From contig NZ_JAKZKT010000026.1 in NCBI RefSeq assembly GCF_022808645.1, positions 1-62,818 on the forward strand: a stretch of DNA of 62,818 nt, written 5' to 3'. Position 1 is the first letter of the stretch. Every line of letters starts with the position of its first letter. Made by a program: the position numbers and the translations under genes. Below, in pieces: positions 11,739 through 21,781 of the stretch. The notes beneath the pieces were generated by a model. That model made no database searches. It saw nothing but the letters and a program-made list of their open reading frames with translations, and was not told the DNA's origin. This DNA is from Bacillus litorisediminis (GTDB taxonomy: Bacteria; Bacillota; Bacilli; Bacillales; JC228).

Positions 11739-12359
11739 GTGAAACAAACTACGGCTACAGGGCAATCGGTTGAAGAAGCGGTTCAATCAGCTTTGGCTGA
11801 GTTAAACATCACGATGGATAAAGCTGAAATTACCGTGATTGATGAAGGGAAAAAGGGACTTTTAGGAATTTTTGGGACAAGACCGGCAGTCGTTAAGGTA
11901 AAGATAAAAGTGGATCCCATTCAAGATTCAATCAATTATTTAAAAGCAGTTACTGAAAAAATGGGAGTTCAAGTAGACATTGAGGTATCTCAAAATGGCA
12001 GAAATTTAGAACTAACCATGAATAGTGATAAATCTGGGCTTTTAATTGGAAAAAGGGGACAAACCCTTAACGCGCTGCAATATTTAACCCAGTTAGTGGC
12101 TAACCATTCTTCAGAACAGTACGTAACGGTTATTTTAGATACTGAAAACTACCGGGAAAAGAGGAACCAGACGTTAGTTCAATTAGCTGAACGTTTAGCA
12201 TACAAAGCTATTCAAACAAAAAAAGAAGTTGTTTTGGAACCAATGCCTTCATATGAGAGAAAGGTGATTCATACCGCTCTCTCCAATAACACAAAGGTGC
12301 GGACATTTTCTAGCGGTACCGAACCAAATCGACATATTGTAATTGCACCTGAGCTGTAG
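11739..12359 (+). CDS. jag: Jag / KhpB, KH-R3H RNA-binding protein
   Basis: The 206-residue protein has an N-terminal Jag domain (KQTTATGQSVEEAVQSAL, KGLLGIFG), a KH domain around 80-150 (GLLIGKRGQTLNALQYL) and an R3H domain at the end (MPSYERKVIHTALSN). KhpB proteins bind RNA, often with KhpA, and affect cell elongation in Gram-positives. The start is GTG immediately after the yidC stop, with AGGGGGAAG inside yidC, so the two are translationally coupled. Confidence 0.95.
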   Translation: MKQTTATGQSVEEAVQSALAELNITMDKAEITVIDEGKKGLLGIFGTRPAVVKVKIKVDPIQDSINYLKAVTEKMGVQVDIEVSQNGRNLELTMNSDKSGLLIGKRGQTLNALQYLTQLVANHSSEQYVTVILDTENYREKRNQTLVQLAERLAYKAIQTKKEVVLEPMPSYERKVIHTALSNNTKVRTFSSGTEPNRHIVIAPEL

Positions 12360-12373
12360 CTTCTAAGTAATAG

Positions 12374-12408
12374 ACTCCTAAACCATTATGGTTTAGGAGT
12401 TTTTTTTC
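12374..12408 (+). terminator. Terminator of the rnpA-yidC-jag unit
   Basis: ACTCCTAAACC (12374-12384) pairs perfectly with GGTTTAGGAGT (12390-12400) and is followed by eight T. Confidence 0.92.
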
Positions 12409-12530
12409 TTATTTTGGAATAATATAGTTTATCTATTATTTTCTCTAGGTATTTTTTGAAATAAAATATAAAAATTTTTATAAAAGAAAACGAAGCACAA
12501 TGTAATAAAAAACGAGGTAGCATTTAATTG

Positions 12531-12610
12531 TTATTCACATGTGGATAAGATAAAATAACGAGTGGAAGTTTTGAGTGTTGTGGATAAATATGACTACAAT
12601 TTTATGCACA
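12531..12610. other. DnaA-box cluster upstream of mnmE
   Basis: TTATTCACA (12531-12539), TGTGGATAA (12540-12548, directly abutting), TGTGGATAA (12579-12587) and TTATGCACA (12602-12610) lie within 80 bp between the jag terminator and the mnmE promoter. Two are perfect and two have one mismatch. The remainder of the 345-bp gap is AT-rich. Confidence 0.7.
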
Positions 12611-12640
12611 AAAATGATAAAATTGGAATTTAAGGCTTTG

Positions 12641-12668
12641 TTTGTGAATAAAAGGGTAACCTTATAAT
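12641..12668 (+). promoter_or_regulatory. Probable promoter of mnmE
   Basis: TATAAT (12663-12668) is perfect; a weak -35, TTTGTG, lies 16 bp upstream at 12641-12646. The start codon follows 37 bp later. Confidence 0.6.
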
Positions 12669-12704
12669 AGATGAGTGAAAAACAAAGTGAAAAGGGGTGA
12701 TAAA

Positions 12705-14090
12705 ATGGAATTTGATACAATTGCTGCGATATCGACACCAATGGGAGAGGGAGCAATTGCTATTGTACGTTTAAGCGGGGACCAAGCTGTTGAAATTGCA
12801 AACAAGCTCTTTATCCCAAAGGGGAAGAAGAGATTAAAGGAACTTGCTTCACACACGATTCATTATGGTCATATACAAGAGCCAAAAACAGGTGAAATTA
12901 TAGAGGAAGTAATGGTATCTCTAATGAGAGCCCCTAAAACCTTTACACGTGAAGATGTAGTAGAAATTAACTGTCATGGGGGACTTGTATCGGTTAATCG
13001 TATTTTGCAGCTGGTGTTAAAACATGGGGCTCGGCTGGCTGAACCAGGGGAATTTACAAAACGGGCTTTTTTAAATGGACGAATTGATTTATCTCAGGCT
13101 GAAGCGGTTATGGATTTAATACGGGCAAAAACTGACAAAGCAATGAATGTAGCCCTTAAACAAATGGAAGGTCGGCTGTCAAAGCTGATTCAACGTTTGA
13201 GACAGGATATTTTAGAAACCTTAGCTCATGTGGAGGTTAACATTGATTATCCAGAATATGATGATGTTGAAGAAATGACTCATCGTGTTCTTTTAGATAA
13301 GGCGAAATCGGTTAAAAGTGAAATTGAAAAAATACTGCAAACAGCAGGGCAAGGGAAAATTTTAAGAGAAGGGATTTCAACGGTTATAATAGGAAGACCT
13401 AATGTTGGTAAATCTTCACTCTTAAATAGCCTTGTTCATGAGAATAAGGCAATAGTAACCGATATACCAGGAACTACACGTGATGTGATCGAAGAATATG
13501 TAAATATAAGAGGGATTCCGTTAAGACTGGTTGATACTGCAGGAATTCGTGAAACCGAGGATATTGTTGAAAGAATTGGGGTTGAACGCTCTAGACAAGT
13601 ATTGAAAGAAGCAGATTTAATTTTGCTGGTGTTAAATTATTCAGAGGATTTAAGTGAAGAGGATCTCAATCTCTTTAAGGCAATTGAAGGGATGGACGCG
13701 ATCATTATTGTGAATAAAACCGATCTTCCTCAAAAAATCGACTTAAATAAAGTTAAAAAAATGGCTAATAACCAGCCCGTTATCACGACCTCTTTATTAA
13801 AAGAGGAAGGGGTCGATCAATTAGAGGAAGCGATCGCCTCTTTATTCTTTGAAGGGGGATTAGAAGCGGGGGATATCACCTACGTATCCAATAGCCGGCA
13901 TATTGCCCTGTTAAATCAAGCTTTACAAGCGGTTGAGGATGCAATCGAAAGTGTCGAAAGTGGTATCCCAATTGATATGGTCCAAATTGATATGACCCGG
14001 GCATGGGAACTGCTGGGGGAAATCATTGGTGACGCTGTTCACGAAAGCTTAATTGATCAATTATTTTCACAATTTTGTCTTGGGAAATAA
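12705..14090 (+). CDS. mnmE: tRNA modification GTPase MnmE (TrmE)
   Basis: MnmE works with MnmG to put the cmnm5 group on U34 of certain tRNAs. The N-terminal tetrahydrofolate-binding domain starts [20 protein letters not shown]. The inserted Ras-like G domain carries [24 protein letters not shown] and NKTD, and the protein ends with FCLGK, holding the conserved C-terminal Cys. ATG 12705 follows AAGGGGTG; upstream in-frame starts lack this spacing. At 461 residues it is full length. mnmG follows after 243 bp. Confidence 0.97.
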   Translation: MEFDTIAAISTPMGEGAIAIVRLSGDQAVEIANKLFIPKGKKRLKELASHTIHYGHIQEPKTGEIIEEVMVSLMRAPKTFTREDVVEINCHGGLVSVNRILQLVLKHGARLAEPGEFTKRAFLNGRIDLSQAEAVMDLIRAKTDKAMNVALKQMEGRLSKLIQRLRQDILETLAHVEVNIDYPEYDDVEEMTHRVLLDKAKSVKSEIEKILQTAGQGKILREGISTVIIGRPNVGKSSLLNSLVHENKAIVTDIPGTTRDVIEEYVNIRGIPLRLVDTAGIRETEDIVERIGVERSRQVLKEADLILLVLNYSEDLSEEDLNLFKAIEGMDAIIIVNKTDLPQKIDLNKVKKMANNQPVITTSLLKEEGVDQLEEAIASLFFEGGLEAGDITYVSNSRHIALLNQALQAVEDAIESVESGIPIDMVQIDMTRAWELLGEIIGDAVHESLIDQLFSQFCLGK

Positions 14091-14333
14091 GAAAAGCGAA
14101 GCGAGGCAACTTTCAATCACATCATGAAGAACATCTATGAGATACTTTATAATGCCTTGCACCGAGCTGATGGTAAACTCCTTCGATTTTGCTTTGTTCT
14201 CAGTTGCATCCTATTAAGACCATTATTGAAGAAGACTTTACTCACTGTGCTCTGGCACTAGACAGTTATCAAAGTTCAGAGTTTATACTTTTATGATATA
14301 AGAAAGATTTTGATTGTAGAGGAGGCTTATTGC

Positions 14334-16226
14334 ATGCAGCAATATGATGCTGGAAACTATGATGTTATCGTTATAGGAGCAGGGCATGCGGGTTGTGAAG
14401 CAGGCTTAGCATCAGCGAGACTTGGTGCTAAAACACTTATGATCACCATTAATTTAGATATGGTTGCTTTTATGCCATGTAATCCCTCTGTTGGCGGTCC
14501 GGCAAAAGGAATTGTGGTTCGTGAGATTGATGCGCTAGGCGGAGAAATGGCTAAAAATATAGATAAAACTCATATTCAAATGAGAATGTTAAATACAGGC
14601 AAAGGCCCTGCAGTACGGGCGTTAAGGGCTCAGGCTGATAAATTTTCTTATCAGCATGAAATGAAAAAAACTTTAGAAGATACACCGAATCTCACCCTGA
14701 TTCAGGGAATGGTTGAGCGATTAATTGTGGAAGACGGAGAATGCCGTGGCGTTATTACTAAAACAGGTGCCACCTATCGTTCAAAAACAGTCGTTATTAC
14801 AACAGGCACCTTCTTAAGAGGAGAGATTATTCTTGGTGAGCTTAAATATTCAAGCGGTCCAAATAATCAGCAGCCATCCATTAAGCTTTCTGAGCATTTG
14901 GAAGAGCTAGGCTTTGAATTAGTTCGATTTAAGACCGGAACTCCGCCTAGAGTAAACAGTCATACAATTGATTATTCTAAAACGGAAATTCAGCCTGGTG
15001 ACGATGAGCCAAGAGCCTTTTCTTATGAAACGACAAAGTATATAACAGATCAGCTGCCATGCTGGCTAACCTATACCAATGATCAAACACATCAAATTAT
15101 TGATGCGAACCTTCATCGTTCTCCGATGTATTCAGGCATGATAAAAGGAACGGGACCACGTTATTGTCCGTCTATTGAGGATAAAGTTGTTCGCTTTCAT
15201 GATAAGCCAAGACATCAAATCTTCTTAGAGCCAGAAGGTCGTAATACGCACGAAGTGTATGTACAGGGTCTCTCAACTAGTCTGCCTGAAGATGTTCAAG
15301 CCAAAATCCTAAGAACGATTCCGGGCTTAGAAAATGTCCAAATGATGAGAGCAGGATATGCAATTGAGTATGATGCAATTGTTCCAACTCAATTATGGCC
15401 GACGCTAGAAACGAAAAAAGTAAAAAGTCTCTACACTGCTGGACAAATCAATGGAACATCCGGATATGAAGAAGCAGCAGGACAAGGCATAATGGCAGGA
15501 ATAAATGCGGCACGGAGAGCACTTGGCAAAGAAGAGCTTATTTTAAGCCGTTCTGATGCTTATATTGGGGTTCTGATTGATGATTTAGTTACAAAAGGAA
15601 CCAATGAGCCTTATCGCCTCTTAACTTCAAGAGCGGAATATCGCCTGCTTTTACGCCATGACAATGCCGATTTGAGATTAACCGAAATAGGCTATAATAT
15701 TGGTTTAATCAGTGAAGAAAGATATCAAAGATTCATGAAGAAAAAAGCTGAGATTGAGGCCGAGAAAGAACGGTTACAGTCCATTATGATCAAACCAAAT
15801 GCGAAGACACAAGAATTAATCAGAAGTGTCGGCGGAAGTGAACTAAAAGATGGAATTCGTGCAATTGACCTGCTTAAGAGACCGGAAATTTCGTATACCC
15901 ATATTCATCAATTAGCACCTGCTGAAGTGGAATTAGATCAGGAAGTAACAGAGCAGGTGGAAATTCAGGTGAAATATCAAGGTTATATTGAAAAATCATT
16001 GCAGCAAGTGGAAAGATTAAAGAAAATGGAGAATAAGAAAATCCCGGTTGATATCGATTACGATGCAATTAATGGATTAGCAACAGAAGCCCGGCAAAAA
16101 TTAAAGCAAGTTCGTCCTTTGTCGATTGCTCAAGCATCCAGGATTTCAGGGGTGAACCCAGCCGATATCTCCATTCTTCTAGTCTATATCGAACAAGGTA
16201 AAATTGCGAAGGTATCCAATCAATAA
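14334..16226 (+). CDS. mnmG: tRNA modification enzyme MnmG (GidA)
   Basis: MnmG is the FAD and NADH partner of MnmE. The N-terminal FAD motif is [21 protein letters not shown]. The GidA signatures [17 protein letters not shown] and [20 protein letters not shown] are present, as is the helical C-terminal MnmE-binding region. The start ATG 14334 has AGAGGAGG upstream, giving 630 residues as in B. subtilis. The 243-bp gap before it contains no gene and no clear terminator. Confidence 0.97.
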   Translation: MQQYDAGNYDVIVIGAGHAGCEAGLASARLGAKTLMITINLDMVAFMPCNPSVGGPAKGIVVREIDALGGEMAKNIDKTHIQMRMLNTGKGPAVRALRAQADKFSYQHEMKKTLEDTPNLTLIQGMVERLIVEDGECRGVITKTGATYRSKTVVITTGTFLRGEIILGELKYSSGPNNQQPSIKLSEHLEELGFELVRFKTGTPPRVNSHTIDYSKTEIQPGDDEPRAFSYETTKYITDQLPCWLTYTNDQTHQIIDANLHRSPMYSGMIKGTGPRYCPSIEDKVVRFHDKPRHQIFLEPEGRNTHEVYVQGLSTSLPEDVQAKILRTIPGLENVQMMRAGYAIEYDAIVPTQLWPTLETKKVKSLYTAGQINGTSGYEEAAGQGIMAGINAARRALGKEELILSRSDAYIGVLIDDLVTKGTNEPYRLLTSRAEYRLLLRHDNADLRLTEIGYNIGLISEERYQRFMKKKAEIEAEKERLQSIMIKPNAKTQELIRSVGGSELKDGIRAIDLLKRPEISYTHIHQLAPAEVELDQEVTEQVEIQVKYQGYIEKSLQQVERLKKMENKKIPVDIDYDAINGLATEARQKLKQVRPLSIAQASRISGVNPADISILLVYIEQGKIAKVSNQ

Positions 16227-16238
16227 ATAGTTTCTTCA

Positions 16239-16300
16239 GGAAAGCAGAACAAAGTTAAATGTCACATAACATTAATTTGTATATAGCTATTCTGCTTTCC
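16239..16300 (+). terminator. Possible terminator after mnmG
   Basis: GGAAAGCAGAA (16239-16249) and TTCTGCTTTCC (16290-16300) are perfect 11-bp arms with a 40-nt loop; the T-tract after them is weak (TTATAC). Confidence 0.4.
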
Positions 16301-16395
16301 TTATACATATTGATGTGAAAACTACAAGATACAGTTTATCACAGTGAAACAGCTAATTTTAGAGAATATGCCTTGCCCAAAAAGGAAGTGGCTTT

Positions 16396-17112
16396 ATGAA
16401 CGAATCGGAATTTCATGATCTTTTAGTGGAAAAAGGGATTTCCTTAACACAAACTCAAATCAATCAGTTTAAGCTTTATTATGAACTGCTGATTGATTGG
16501 AATGAAAAGATTAATTTAACTGCTATCACAGAGCGTAATGAAGTATATGAAAAACATTTTTATGATTCTATTTCTGCAGCTTTTTACTCACCTATTGAAA
16601 ATATTCAATCTTTATGTGATGTAGGAGCGGGTGCAGGATTTCCAAGTATCCCATTAAAAATATGTTTTCCCCATTTACATGTAACGATTGTTGATTCTCT
16701 TAATAAAAGAATCTCCTTTTTAGAGGAGCTTGTTTCGAGGTTGAAGCTAGAAAATGTCCAGCTTTTTCACGCAAGAGCAGAAGAATTTGGCAGACAACCT
16801 GAACATCGTGAGCAATACGATGCAGTAACGGCCAGAGCAGTTGCAAGAATGTCTGTTTTAAGTGAATTATGTTTGCCGCTTGTCAAACTGGACGGATTAT
16901 TTATTGCGTTAAAAGGTTCTCTTGGAAATGAAGAGTGGACAGCTGGCAAAAAAGCAGTTTCTATTTTAGGAGGAAAACTTGTTGATCAAGTTTCATTTAA
17001 TCTCCCTTACGAAGAACATAAACGTACGATATACTTAATTAAGAAGGTAAAACCGACTCCAAAAAAATACCCGCGCAAACCCGGGATGCCGAATAAGCAG
17101 CCACTGGAGTAA
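16396..17112 (+). CDS. rsmG: 16S rRNA (guanine-527 N7) methyltransferase RsmG (GidB)
   Basis: RsmG methylates N7 of G527 (E. coli numbering) of 16S rRNA using SAM; loss gives low-level streptomycin resistance. The SAM-binding motif is [16 protein letters not shown] near residues 75-90, followed by the family motifs [16 protein letters not shown] and AVTARAVA. The Lys- and Pro-rich tail is normal. AGGAAGTG precedes the ATG. A parS site follows the stop codon by 2 bp. Confidence 0.96.
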   Translation: MNESEFHDLLVEKGISLTQTQINQFKLYYELLIDWNEKINLTAITERNEVYEKHFYDSISAAFYSPIENIQSLCDVGAGAGFPSIPLKICFPHLHVTIVDSLNKRISFLEELVSRLKLENVQLFHARAEEFGRQPEHREQYDAVTARAVARMSVLSELCLPLVKLDGLFIALKGSLGNEEWTAGKKAVSILGGKLVDQVSFNLPYEEHKRTIYLIKKVKPTPKKYPRKPGMPNKQPLE

Positions 17113-17114
17113 AA

Positions 17115-17130
17115 TGTTTCACGTGAAACA
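17115..17130. promoter_or_regulatory. parS: parS site 1 (rsmG-noc gap)
   Basis: TGTTTCACGTGAAACA is a perfect 16-bp match to the Bacillus parS palindrome bound by Spo0J/ParB. Confidence 0.95.
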
Positions 17131-17227
17131 TTTGTAATACCTTTGTAGAAAATGTCCAAAAAAGCAGGAACTTATCAGCTGGACAGAGAATAGTTAACGA
17201 GGGAGTTTCTTAAAGGTGGTGTAGGAG

Positions 17228-18088
17228 ATGAAAAGTCCATTTTCACGTTTTTTCGGGGTTGTTGAGAAGGAAACAGAAGAAGCTGAAGTGAAATGGGAAG
17301 ATCATGAGGTGGACATGGAAAAGGTCGAGAAAATTCCCATTTCTAACATTGTTCCAAACCGATATCAGCCTCGAACTGTATTTGACGATGAAAAAATAGA
17401 AGAACTTGCAAGAACGATTCATACTCATGGCATAATTCAACCAATTGTTGTTAGACATGCTGAAGATGGGCTATATGAAATCATTGCAGGAGAAAGAAGA
17501 TTTAGAGCTGTTCAATTATTGGAATGGGAGACAATTCCTGCAATTATAAAAAATTTTAACGACACGGAAACAGCATCAGTAGCTTTAATTGAAAATCTCC
17601 AACGTGAAGAGCTATCACCCATTGAGGAAGCAATTGCTTATGGGAAACTCTTAGAATTACATAACTTAACTCAAGAGGCTTTAGCTCAACGCTTAGGAAA
17701 GGGACAATCAACGGTAGCCAATAAACTCCGCTTATTAAAACTGCCGGAAGAAGTACAAGCTGCCCTATTAAATAAGCAAATTACGGAACGTCATGCTCGT
17801 GCTCTTATTCCTTTAAAGGATCCGAAGAAACAAGTGATGCTGCTGCAGGAAATTATTGAAAAGCAATTAAATGTGAAGCAAACAGAAGATCGGGTCGTTA
17901 AATTATTAGATAAAAATCAGGAAAAGCCAAAGATGAAAAGAAAGGCTTTTAGCAAGGATATGAGAATTGCCGTCAATACAATTCGTCAATCTCTATCAAT
18001 GGTCCATGACAGCGGGATTCACTTAGATTCAAAAGAAGAAGAATTTGATGATTTTTATCAGTTTACCATTCGAATACCAAAGAAATAA
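17228..18088 (+). CDS. noc: Nucleoid occlusion protein Noc
   Basis: Noc is a ParB paralogue that binds NBS sites and the membrane and keeps FtsZ from assembling over the nucleoid. The N-terminus [10 protein letters not shown] is the amphipathic membrane-targeting helix. The CTPase/ParB-N domain has PNRYQPR and GERRFRA, followed by [16 protein letters not shown] and a helix-turn-helix at [19 protein letters not shown]. The protein has 286 residues, as expected. AGGTGG/AGGAG precedes the ATG. Its place between rsmG and parA separates it from the true ParB downstream. Confidence 0.95.
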   Translation: MKSPFSRFFGVVEKETEEAEVKWEDHEVDMEKVEKIPISNIVPNRYQPRTVFDDEKIEELARTIHTHGIIQPIVVRHAEDGLYEIIAGERRFRAVQLLEWETIPAIIKNFNDTETASVALIENLQREELSPIEEAIAYGKLLELHNLTQEALAQRLGKGQSTVANKLRLLKLPEEVQAALLNKQITERHARALIPLKDPKKQVMLLQEIIEKQLNVKQTEDRVVKLLDKNQEKPKMKRKAFSKDMRIAVNTIRQSLSMVHDSGIHLDSKEEEFDDFYQFTIRIPKK

Positions 18089-18112
18089 TACATTTTTACT
18101 ATTCTTTAATGG

Positions 18113-18145
18113 GTGGGAAGGACAATAAACCTTCTCACTTTTTTT
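18113..18145 (+). terminator. Terminator of noc
   Basis: GTGGGAAGG (18113-18121) pairs with CCTTCTCAC (18130-18138) including one G-U, followed by seven T. Confidence 0.85.
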
Positions 18146-18282
18146 GTTATTTCTGATTAATAGAGAGAAAAAATGCATCTTACTCGATAATCCTATTCTG
18201 GTTTTATAAAAAGGTTAATAGATTTGAATGATGAATTTGCAGACAGTTTTCTTCTATTTTTCTTAGCCTTTCTGATTTTTCG

Positions 18283-18291
18283 TGATACAAT
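18283..18291 (+). promoter_or_regulatory. Probable extended -10 promoter of parAB
   Basis: TG-A-TACAAT at 18283-18291 is an extended -10 element 45 bp before the parA start. No good -35 is seen, which extended -10 promoters tolerate. Confidence 0.45.
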
Positions 18292-18335
18292 AGAGTACAT
18301 GATGATAGAATTGTAAGTTGAAGGTAGGTGACATC

Positions 18336-19097
18336 GTGGGCAAGATCATTGCGATTGCCAACCAAAAAGGCGGAGTTGGAAAAACAACAACGTGTGTAAA
18401 TCTTGGGGCATGTTTAGCATACATAGGAAAAAAGGTTTTGCTCGTCGACGTCGATCCCCAGGGGAATGCAACAAGTGGGGTTGGTATCGATAAAGCAGAT
18501 GTCGAACATTGTGTGTACGATATTTTAGTCGAGGATACAGATGCGGAAAAAGTCATACAAGCAACAAAAGTGGAAAATCTTTATGCAATTCCAGCAACGA
18601 TTCAGCTGGCAGGTGCAGAAATAGAGCTTGTTCCAACAATTTCCCGCGAAGTTCGCCTTAAAAGAGCATTAGAAAATCTTAAGGAAGAATATGACTTTAT
18701 CATTATTGACTGTCCTCCATCTTTAGGTCTTCTTACACTTAATGCACTAACAGCCTCAGATGCAGTGTTAATTCCGGTTCAATGTGAATACTACGCACTT
18801 GAGGGACTGAGTCAATTGTTAAACACTGTTCGACTTGTACAGAAGCATTTAAATAACCAGTTAATGATTGAAGGAGTACTTTTAACCATGCTTGATGCCA
18901 GAACCAATCTTGGTATTCAAGTCATTGAAGAAGTGAAAAAATACTTCCAAGAAAAAGTCTTTCAAACTATTATTCCGAGAAATATACGGTTAAGTGAAGC
19001 ACCAAGCCACGGAGAGCCTATTATTTTATATGATCCTAAGTCCAGAGGAGCAGAAGTATATTTAGATTTGGCAAAGGAAGTGGTGGCGAATGGCTAA
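18336..19097 (+). CDS. parA: ParA family ATPase Soj
   Basis: Soj is a Walker-type ATPase that acts with Spo0J in origin segregation and, in B. subtilis, controls DnaA directly. The deviant Walker A KGGVGKTT with its signature Lys is near the N-terminus, and VDVDPQGNATSG and DCPPSLGLLT follow. The start is GTG at 18336 after AGGTAGGTGA, giving 253 residues, the B. subtilis length; the open frame upstream of it does not align with the family. It overlaps parB by 8 bp. Confidence 0.97.
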   Translation: MGKIIAIANQKGGVGKTTTCVNLGACLAYIGKKVLLVDVDPQGNATSGVGIDKADVEHCVYDILVEDTDAEKVIQATKVENLYAIPATIQLAGAEIELVPTISREVRLKRALENLKEEYDFIIIDCPPSLGLLTLNALTASDAVLIPVQCEYYALEGLSQLLNTVRLVQKHLNNQLMIEGVLLTMLDARTNLGIQVIEEVKKYFQEKVFQTIIPRNIRLSEAPSHGEPIILYDPKSRGAEVYLDLAKEVVANG

Positions 19098-19929
19098 AGG
19101 ACTCGGTAAAGGAATTAATGCACTATTTTCAAATTTAGAAGTAGGAAATGAGGAAACTGTTCAGGAAGTTAAAATAAGCGATATTCGTCCTAATCCCTAC
19201 CAGCCTCGAAAGCTATTTAAACCAGAAGCAATTGAGGAGCTAAAGGAATCGATTTTAGAACATGGTGTTCTCCAGCCAATTATTTTAAGAAAAAGTATTA
19301 AAGGGTATGAAATTGTAGTTGGAGAAAGACGGTACCGGGCTGCAAAAGAAGCAAAGCTTAAAGTCATTCCAGCTGTTATACGGGATCTTTCCGAAAAACA
19401 GATGATGGAATTAGCAGTGCTTGAAAACTTGCAACGTGAAGATCTGACTCCAATTGAAGAAGCACAAGCTTACCAAAAGCTCATTGAAAAGTTAAATATG
19501 ACCCAGGAACAGCTAGCGAAGCGGCTAGGGAAAAGCAGACCGCATATTGCCAATCATGTTCGTTTACTATCGCTACCGCCTGAAATTCAAGGACACATCA
19601 CAGATGGAAAGATCTCTATGGGACATGGCAGAGCCTTACTGGGTTTAAGGAATAAAGACCTTATGAAACAAGTTGTCGAAAAAGTTATAAAGGAACAACT
19701 CAATGTACGTCAACTTGAAGAATTAATTGTAAGATTGAATGATAATGTTTCACGTGAAACAAAACCTAAACCTAAAAAGGATATTTTTGTAAAAGAGCAA
19801 GAAGAGATTCTTCGCGAACGGTTTGGAACAACGGTAAACATTGTTCAGACAAAGAAAAAGGGGAAAATTGAGATAGAGTTTTTCTCTAAAGAGGACCTCC
19901 AGCGGATTCTCGATTTACTAGATAAATAG
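19090..19929 (+). CDS. parB: ParB family protein Spo0J
   Basis: Spo0J binds parS, spreads as a CTP-dependent clamp and loads SMC at the origin. The N-terminal motif PNPYQPRKLF and the CTPase motif GERRYRAAK are followed by LENLQREDLTPIEEA, and the helix-turn-helix at LAKRLGKSRPHIANHVRLL reads parS. The protein is 279 residues. The gene carries a parS site in its own reading frame (NVSRET). It is translationally coupled to parA and ends at a terminator. Confidence 0.97.
   Translation: MAKGLGKGINALFSNLEVGNEETVQEVKISDIRPNPYQPRKLFKPEAIEELKESILEHGVLQPIILRKSIKGYEIVVGERRYRAAKEAKLKVIPAVIRDLSEKQMMELAVLENLQREDLTPIEEAQAYQKLIEKLNMTQEQLAKRLGKSRPHIANHVRLLSLPPEIQGHITDGKISMGHGRALLGLRNKDLMKQVVEKVIKEQLNVRQLEELIVRLNDNVSRETKPKPKKDIFVKEQEEILRERFGTTVNIVQTKKKGKIEIEFFSKEDLQRILDLLDK
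19746..19761. promoter_or_regulatory. parS: parS site 2 (inside parB)
   Basis: A perfect TGTTTCACGTGAAACA lies within parB, as in B. subtilis spo0J, and reads NVSRET in frame. Confidence 0.95.
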
Positions 19930-19939
19930 AAAAAATTTT

Positions 19940-19967
19940 AACCATCGTGATGATGGTTCTTTTTTTA
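19940..19967 (+). terminator. Terminator of parAB
   Basis: AACCATC (19940-19946) pairs with GATGGTT (19952-19958), followed by CTTTTTTT. Confidence 0.85.
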
Positions 19968-20171
19968 TGAGTCAAAAAAGTATAAGATTTTAACGTTGAG
20001 AAAAAACATCTGCCCATTAAACAAGTAGTTGGAGAAAGCAATTTCTTAGTGCAGAGTTTTAAAATGCACTGAAAATGAAAGACATCATGAATGTAAGGTT
20101 CATAGTCGACTATCTTTTATAGGTTTAGTTGGATGGGTTTCTTGCATTCTAGCGGGGAAAGGTTCTGGGTT

Positions 20172-20897
20172 GTGAATGAAATGGTACTTTTAGGCACTAT
20201 TGTTAATGGAATAACGATTATTTTAGGTACTGTCATTGGGAAATTTTTATCTAAGATTCCCGATAGAATGAAAAACACAGTCATTCATGGGATTGGTCTT
20301 GCTGTAACTGTTCTCGGTATCCAAATGGCACTAAAAACTGAACAATTTTTATTCGTGATTTTAAGTCTTGTTCTTGGTGCTGTAATCGGTGAATGGATCG
20401 ATTTAGATGACAAGTTAAACAAATGCGGACAATGGCTGGAAAAGAAAATGGGGAAAATAGGGAGTGGCCAAATATCCCAAGGGTTTGTTACAGCAACCTT
20501 AATATTTGTAATTGGAGCTATGGCCGTTTTAGGAGCTTTAGACAGCGGTATCAAAAATGATCATGATATTTTAATTACGAAAGCCATTATTGATGGATTT
20601 ACTGCTCTCATTTTAACAACTACTCTCGGAATTGGAGTGATTTTTTCCTTCATTCCGGTTGTTCTCTATCAGGGAACCATTGCATTGCTTGCAGCCAAAA
20701 TTGTAGCACTTGTACCAGAGTCTCTTTTAGATCAAATGATTGTCGAGCTGACGGCAACCGGTGGTGTTATGATAATGGCTATCGGTTTGAATTTAGCTGG
20801 AATTACAAAAATCCGAGTGGCAAATCTGCTGCCAGGGATTTTAGTTGTACTCGTTTTAGTAGCTCTTGTATTTAATCTTCAAAGCTTTTTTAATTAG
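20172..20897 (+). CDS. DUF554 family membrane protein
   Basis: The sequence MVLLGTIVNGITIILGTVIG with six or seven membrane spans and the internal GAVIGEWIDLDDKLN and FVTATLIFVIGAMAVLGALDSG are typical of DUF554 (YdfK/YqgA-like) proteins, whose transport or other role is unknown. GTG 20172 has GGGGAAAGG at 9-nt spacing; ATG 20181 is the alternative and begins at the family-conserved MVLLGT. It lies in the parB-yyaC interval and ends at a shared, two-way terminator. Confidence 0.85.
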   Translation: MNEMVLLGTIVNGITIILGTVIGKFLSKIPDRMKNTVIHGIGLAVTVLGIQMALKTEQFLFVILSLVLGAVIGEWIDLDDKLNKCGQWLEKKMGKIGSGQISQGFVTATLIFVIGAMAVLGALDSGIKNDHDILITKAIIDGFTALILTTTLGIGVIFSFIPVVLYQGTIALLAAKIVALVPESLLDQMIVELTATGGVMIMAIGLNLAGITKIRVANLLPGILVVLVLVALVFNLQSFFN

Positions 20898-20938
20898 GGA
20901 ATAGAAAAAAGAAAAGAGTAAGGACTGTACAAAAAATA

Positions 20939-20962
20939 CCGGGCTAAAAAGCCCGGTTTTCT
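20939..20962. terminator. Bidirectional terminator between the DUF554 gene and yyaC
   Basis: CCGGGCT (20939-20945) and AGCCCGG (20950-20956) with loop AAAA. T-runs follow on the + strand and A-runs precede it, so both convergent genes can end here. Confidence 0.88.
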
Positions 20963-20969
20963 TAACAAT

Positions 20970-21593
20970 TTATATAGAATTTTCCTGATCTACATCTAAT
21001 TGCAAGTATTCTTCAATCTGTATTTTTCGATTTAGGTGAAGACCAGCTTGATATATACCCTCTGCCATGGTTTTAGCCATTTTTAAAACAAGATTTAATC
21101 GGGTATTTTGTAAAACGAAAAACTCCATGAACCCACTTACATTGACTATGCCAGTCATGTGGGCATCTCCTACTTGCGGGAGATCTTTATTGACCCCTGC
21201 TCCTGGCTTGACAGGACCTTCACCAAGAATAATATGCCCAACACTCTTGATCCGTCCTAAACATGCATCAATTCCGATTATAAACGGATTATTGTGTTTT
21301 TCTTCAATCATTTTCAGTTTATCGACCAAATTCACAGCATGAATCGGGTCATCCAATGTACCGTAAATCGAAAAAGGTAAGTTTCCTTTTTCAGACAATA
21401 GTGTGCCGACAAAAGGTCCTAAGGAATCTCCTGTTGATCGGTCTGTACCAATACAAACAAAAACAATGGGTCGAGCCGCAGCAGGAAGTAATTGTTGAAT
21501 ATGTGAAGCCAAAGCTTGAACTGCATGTTCATCATCATAGGGAATTCTAACAGTTCCGCCAGATCGTTCAAAAAAATAGGGCTTAAATTTCAT
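20970..21593 (-). CDS. yyaC: YyaC, spore protease-like protein (DUF1256)
   Basis: YyaC belongs to the family related to the germination protease GPR fold and is forespore-expressed in B. subtilis. Conserved segments are CIGTDRSTGDSLGPFVG and IIGIDACLGRIKSVG, then the GEGPVKPGAGVNKDLP and GDAHMTGIVN stretches. ATG 21593 follows GAAGGAGAAGG; the frame extends upstream but without support. It has 207 residues and is the only leftward gene between oriC and 48 kb, as it is in B. subtilis. It is evidence for a spore former. Confidence 0.92.
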   Translation of the reverse strand: MKFKPYFFERSGGTVRIPYDDEHAVQALASHIQQLLPAAARPIVFVCIGTDRSTGDSLGPFVGTLLSEKGNLPFSIYGTLDDPIHAVNLVDKLKMIEEKHNNPFIIGIDACLGRIKSVGHIILGEGPVKPGAGVNKDLPQVGDAHMTGIVNVSGFMEFFVLQNTRLNLVLKMAKTMAEGIYQAGLHLNRKIQIEEYLQLDVDQENSI

Positions 21594-21781
21594 AGGTCCT
21601 TCTCCTTCTGAATGGTAGTAACAGTATACGGAGAAATCACCAAATGTATACATAAACACCATTAGTTTGTCTACGTATCTTCAATTAAATAATGCACATA
21701 TCTCTTTTAAAACGATATGTATCTTGCTAAAATAGGGATACTTATTTTATAAGGTTGTAAGTTTTTAAACGAGGTGAAAAT

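Noticed and set aside
14091-14333. Possible small gene between mnmE and mnmG
   Set aside because: No start with a ribosome site and no conserved frame; treated as spacer.
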